DNA of 8,748 nt from the NCBI GenBank assembly GCA_003223895.1, contig QHXD01000629.1, forward strand, positions 1-8,748, given 5' to 3'. A model generated the notes under the pieces. It saw only the letters and a program-made list of their open reading frames with translations, did no database searches and was not told the origin of the DNA. Positions within the stretch are counted from its first letter, which is position 1. Each line of letters begins with the position of its first letter. The position numbers and the translations under genes were made by a program. Shown here piece by piece: positions 7,028-8,748 of this stretch. The DNA comes from Acidobacteriota bacterium (GTDB lineage Bacteria > Acidobacteriota > Terriglobia > 20CM-2-55-15).

Positions 7028-7630
7028 ATGAATATCGTCAGAAGATTTGCGATGCCGCTCGTATATTCGCTCATCGCCATTTTTGTCCTCATGGGCGCTG
7101 GCTCATCCCGCGCGCTGGCGCAAGAGGACCACACACACTGGACCGCGTCAGAAGGGCTCGATGAGCAGAAGAATCCGGCGAGCGCCTTGATCAAAGTCGT
7201 CCGGGACTCGACCGAGCGCTTCCAGAACGTGTCAGCGGCTGAGGCGGCAGGATATTATCTGCAATTCGGCTGCGTCAGCGGACCCGATTCGGGGGCAATG
7301 GGCATGCACTTCGTGAACATGGCCCTGGTGACTGACGGCATCCTGGACGCCACGCGTCCCGAGATCGTGATCTACGAACCGCTGCCGAACGGACGCCTGC
7401 GCCTGATCGGCGCCGACTATCTGGTGCTCGCGGACGCCTGGAATGCAACCCACTCGGCTCCGCCCCAGCTCATGGGACAGCTCTTTCATCTCTTCGAGAG
7501 CCCCAACTGCTTCGGGCTTCCGGCGTTCTACACGCTGCATGTCTGGGCCTGGAAGGACAACTCCACAGGCGCGCTCGTGAACTGGCACTCCAACGTGTCG
7601 TGCAACGCTTTCAGCGGGCGAATCCAGTAA
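7028..7630 (+). CDS. Secreted conserved protein of unknown function, 200 aa
   Basis: The ATG at 7028 is fixed by AAGGAG at 7017-7022 with a 5-nt spacer. The protein begins with a signal peptide: Arg-Arg at 5-6, hydrophobic core about 9-24, and probable cleavage ALA|QED after residue 31. The mature part is well ordered and looks like a conserved family I remember from acidobacterial and rhizobial genomes but cannot name. Recognisable blocks are YYLQFGCVSG, GAMGMHFVN, RPEIVIYEP, GRLRLIGADYLVLADAWNA, QLFHLFESPN, and FYTLHVWAWKDN followed by WHSNVSC. It has three cysteines (C82, C161, C192) and several histidines in the conserved blocks (H94, H154, H171, H187), which makes a metal or haem ligand role conceivable; that is inference only. 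It stands alone between the sigma factor and the toxin-like gene, followed by hairpins at 7645-7691. Confidence 0.9.
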   Translation: MNIVRRFAMPLVYSLIAIFVLMGAGSSRALAQEDHTHWTASEGLDEQKNPASALIKVVRDSTERFQNVSAAEAAGYYLQFGCVSGPDSGAMGMHFVNMALVTDGILDATRPEIVIYEPLPNGRLRLIGADYLVLADAWNATHSAPPQLMGQLFHLFESPNCFGLPAFYTLHVWAWKDNSTGALVNWHSNVSCNAFSGRIQ

Positions 7631-7644
7631 GGCGAGGCTCATTG

Positions 7645-7691
7645 GCGCGTGCCCTTCTCTGAAACACAGAGCACGCGCGCCCTCCGGGCGC
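7645..7691 (+). terminator. Two overlapping GC-rich hairpins after the secreted protein gene
   Basis: The first hairpin joins GCGCGTG (7645-7651) to CACGCGC (7672-7678) and, after a 5-nt bulge, CTCTG (7657-7661) to CAGAG (7667-7671) around AAACA: 12 bp in total. The second is GCGCCC-TCC-GGGCGC (7677-7691). They share 7677-7678, so only one can form completely. The place, 15 nt after the stop, fits a terminator, but no T run follows, so it may instead be a message-stabilising element. Confidence 0.4.
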
Positions 7692-7704
7692 TCATGAGAA
7701 TGCT

Positions 7705-7732
7705 TTGGCGAATGGTGGCAATGGCCTATGAT
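7705..7732 (+). promoter_or_regulatory. Possible sigma-70 promoter of the toxin-like gene
   Basis: TTGGCG (7705-7710) and TATGAT (7727-7732) are 16 nt apart, acceptable -35 and -10 hexamers. Transcription would begin near 7739, giving a leader of about 43 nt. This places the toxin-like gene under its own promoter rather than in an operon with the preceding gene. Confidence 0.35.
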
Positions 7733-7781
7733 CGACCTGCCTCACCGGCAATCATTCAACAGAGTTTCCTGGAAAGCATAA

Positions 7782-8748
7782 ATGGCTGGTTCACGCAAAC
7801 CCGGATCATTGGGCACACTTCCAGAGGTTCACGACCTCAATGATGGAACGATGATCCGGGGACTGACATCGGTTCCAGGAAGCATTGGCGCCGACGCTTC
7901 TATTCGGAAGCATAGCAAGTCTTCCGCCGACATCGTCCCGAAGCACAGCGGTCTCAGGAAGCCTTCGCCAGTAAGTCCTGAAACGCTCAAGAAAGGAAGC
8001 CGGGGTTCTAAGGTTCGGAAACTGCAGAGGCAGCTGAACACGAGCTTGTCACCTTCCCCAAAGCTTGCGACCGATGGAATATTTGGTCCGCGAACACATC
8101 AGGCGGTTGTCCAGTACCAGCGAGCTCTCTCACTTCAAGCTGATGGAATCGTAGGAAAGAAGACCTGGTACTTCCTGTTGAGAGGTGACACGGCCACAGA
8201 CCTGACGCAAACATCTGCCGGAGGCGCAACCGCTGTCCCACAGAGTGCGGCGGTTCTCCCGGCGGCTGGTTCAGCGCCGGCAGCGAAAGCAGGCATTTGG
8301 GAATGGACGCTGGAGGAAAAATTTGCGTCGGTGCTGCGCCGCACTGTGCCCAGGCTTCCAGGCAGCATGCAGCGCGAGTTTGAAGCGCTCCTGAGTCCCA
8401 CAAGTCTTGCAATCATCACCGGAACGTTGGCGGTTTGGGCGGCCTCACATGCATTCGGCATTGGCGAAGCGGTCGATGTCGCGCTTCTATTGGCCGGCGC
8501 ATTTTTCCTCGGGATGGCCGCATTCGATGTTGCCAGCGAGCTGGGCGACTTTCTTGTTGTGACATTCAATGCCGAGAGTGAACAGCAGCTCGATGAGGCT
8601 GCCTCGCATTTGGCGCGAGCTGTAGCCCTCATCGGTGTTACCGCCTTCGTTGTCCTGTTGACAAAGATAGCCAGAACCGGACGTGGAAGGGGTGCGCCGC
8701 CGGAGGGTCCGCCCGAAGCGAAAACTACCGAGCCGCCGCCAAGGACGG
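7782..8748 (+). CDS. Peptidoglycan-binding, polymorphic-toxin-like protein (N-terminal 322 aa; continues past window end)
   Basis: The frame is open from ATG 7782 to the last base, so the C-terminus is not visible. A TAA lies in frame directly before the ATG, which excludes a longer product, and GGAAAG (7771-7776) is a weak ribosome-binding site. Residues 1-66 are polar, without a signal peptide. Residues 69-133 form a peptidoglycan-binding domain of the PG_binding_1 type: LKKGSRGSKVRKLQRQLN, then two loop repeats DGIFG (98-102) and DGIVG (121-125), with TW before the end. Residues 134-205 are an Ala/Pro/Thr linker and a helical part. Residues 207-247 and 277-297 are hydrophobic around TFNAESEQQLDEAASHLARA. 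This matches a module I remember from polymorphic toxins (I believe catalogued as DUF6861), where it precedes a variable toxin domain. The final residues are a proline-rich linker (GAPPEGPPEAKTTEPPP). Absence of a signal peptide would fit delivery by a type VI or other contact-dependent system. The toxin activity cannot be told from this window. Confidence 0.8.
   Translation, partial: MAGSRKPGSLGTLPEVHDLNDGTMIRGLTSVPGSIGADASIRKHSKSSADIVPKHSGLRKPSPVSPETLKKGSRGSKVRKLQRQLNTSLSPSPKLATDGIFGPRTHQAVVQYQRALSLQADGIVGKKTWYFLLRGDTATDLTQTSAGGATAVPQSAAVLPAAGSAPAAKAGIWEWTLEEKFASVLRRTVPRLPGSMQREFEALLSPTSLAIITGTLAVWAASHAFGIGEAVDVALLLAGAFFLGMAAFDVASELGDFLVVTFNAESEQQLDEAASHLARAVALIGVTAFVVLLTKIARTGRGRGAPPEGPPEAKTTEPPPRT

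Noticed and set aside
7649..7843. Small plus-strand open frame of 64 codons after the secreted protein gene
   Set aside because: It starts inside the hairpin region without a ribosome-binding site and runs into the well-supported gene starting at 7782 in another frame.
7870..7960. Repeated GGAAGCAT/GAAGCACAGC-like words suggesting a tandem repeat
   Set aside because: The copies are short, irregularly spaced and lie within coding sequence for a polar Lys/His/Ser-rich segment; composition is a sufficient explanation.
8135..8632. Open frame of 165 codons on the minus strand
   Set aside because: It is antisense to the peptidoglycan-binding/toxin-like gene, is rich in Ala/Ser without structure, and has no supported start.

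Overview
The window looks like chromosomal DNA of an Acidobacteriota-type soil bacterium (Solibacter-like). This rests on family resemblance recalled from memory, not on a search: an ECF sigma factor of the TIGR02999 type beside a Ser/Thr kinase with a C-terminal TPR region, an MFS carrier with an N-terminal signature common in that phylum, a secreted zinc protease, and several small secreted proteins of unknown function. No rRNA, tRNA, CRISPR array, transposase or phage gene was seen.

Layout. Positions 1-804 hold two minus-strand genes for exported proteins: the first 24 codons of one at the window edge, and an intact 222-residue secreted protein upstream of it. Positions 805-1195 are non-coding and carry a pair of inverted REP-like elements. 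Positions 1196-2442 hold an MFS transporter gene (minus) whose frame breaks at a run of six G. Positions 2443-2646 separate it from a divergent gene and contain a very large, almost perfect inverted repeat (60-61 nt arms, 13-nt loop). Positions 2647-3805 encode a metzincin-like zinc protease whose N-terminal leader lies in a different frame from the catalytic part. Convergent to it, with one base between the stops, is a Ser/Thr kinase-TPR gene (3807-6107, minus). It has lost everything from the HRD catalytic loop to the end of the kinase domain, and has a second frame break further on. Divergent from the kinase is an intact ECF sigma factor gene (6262-6828). An intact secreted protein gene follows (7028-7630). 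The last gene (7782 to beyond the window end) begins with a peptidoglycan-binding domain, followed by a paired hydrophobic region and a proline-rich linker. That architecture is expected for the N-terminal part of a polymorphic, cell-wall-targeted toxin or effector, whose C-terminal domain lies outside the window.

How the genes may work together. The sigma factor and kinase are the clearest functional pair: in ECF groups linked to Ser/Thr kinases the kinase is thought to control the sigma factor. Here the kinase can no longer phosphorylate anything, so the sigma factor should be uncontrolled, controlled in another way, or silent. Three adjacent genes (MFS, protease, kinase) carry frame lesions while all flanking genes are intact. 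The kinase lesion is a large deletion and cannot be a simple base-call error; the others could be. The strongest leads are the open-ended toxin-like gene, the long palindrome between divergent genes, and the amputated kinase beside an intact sigma factor.
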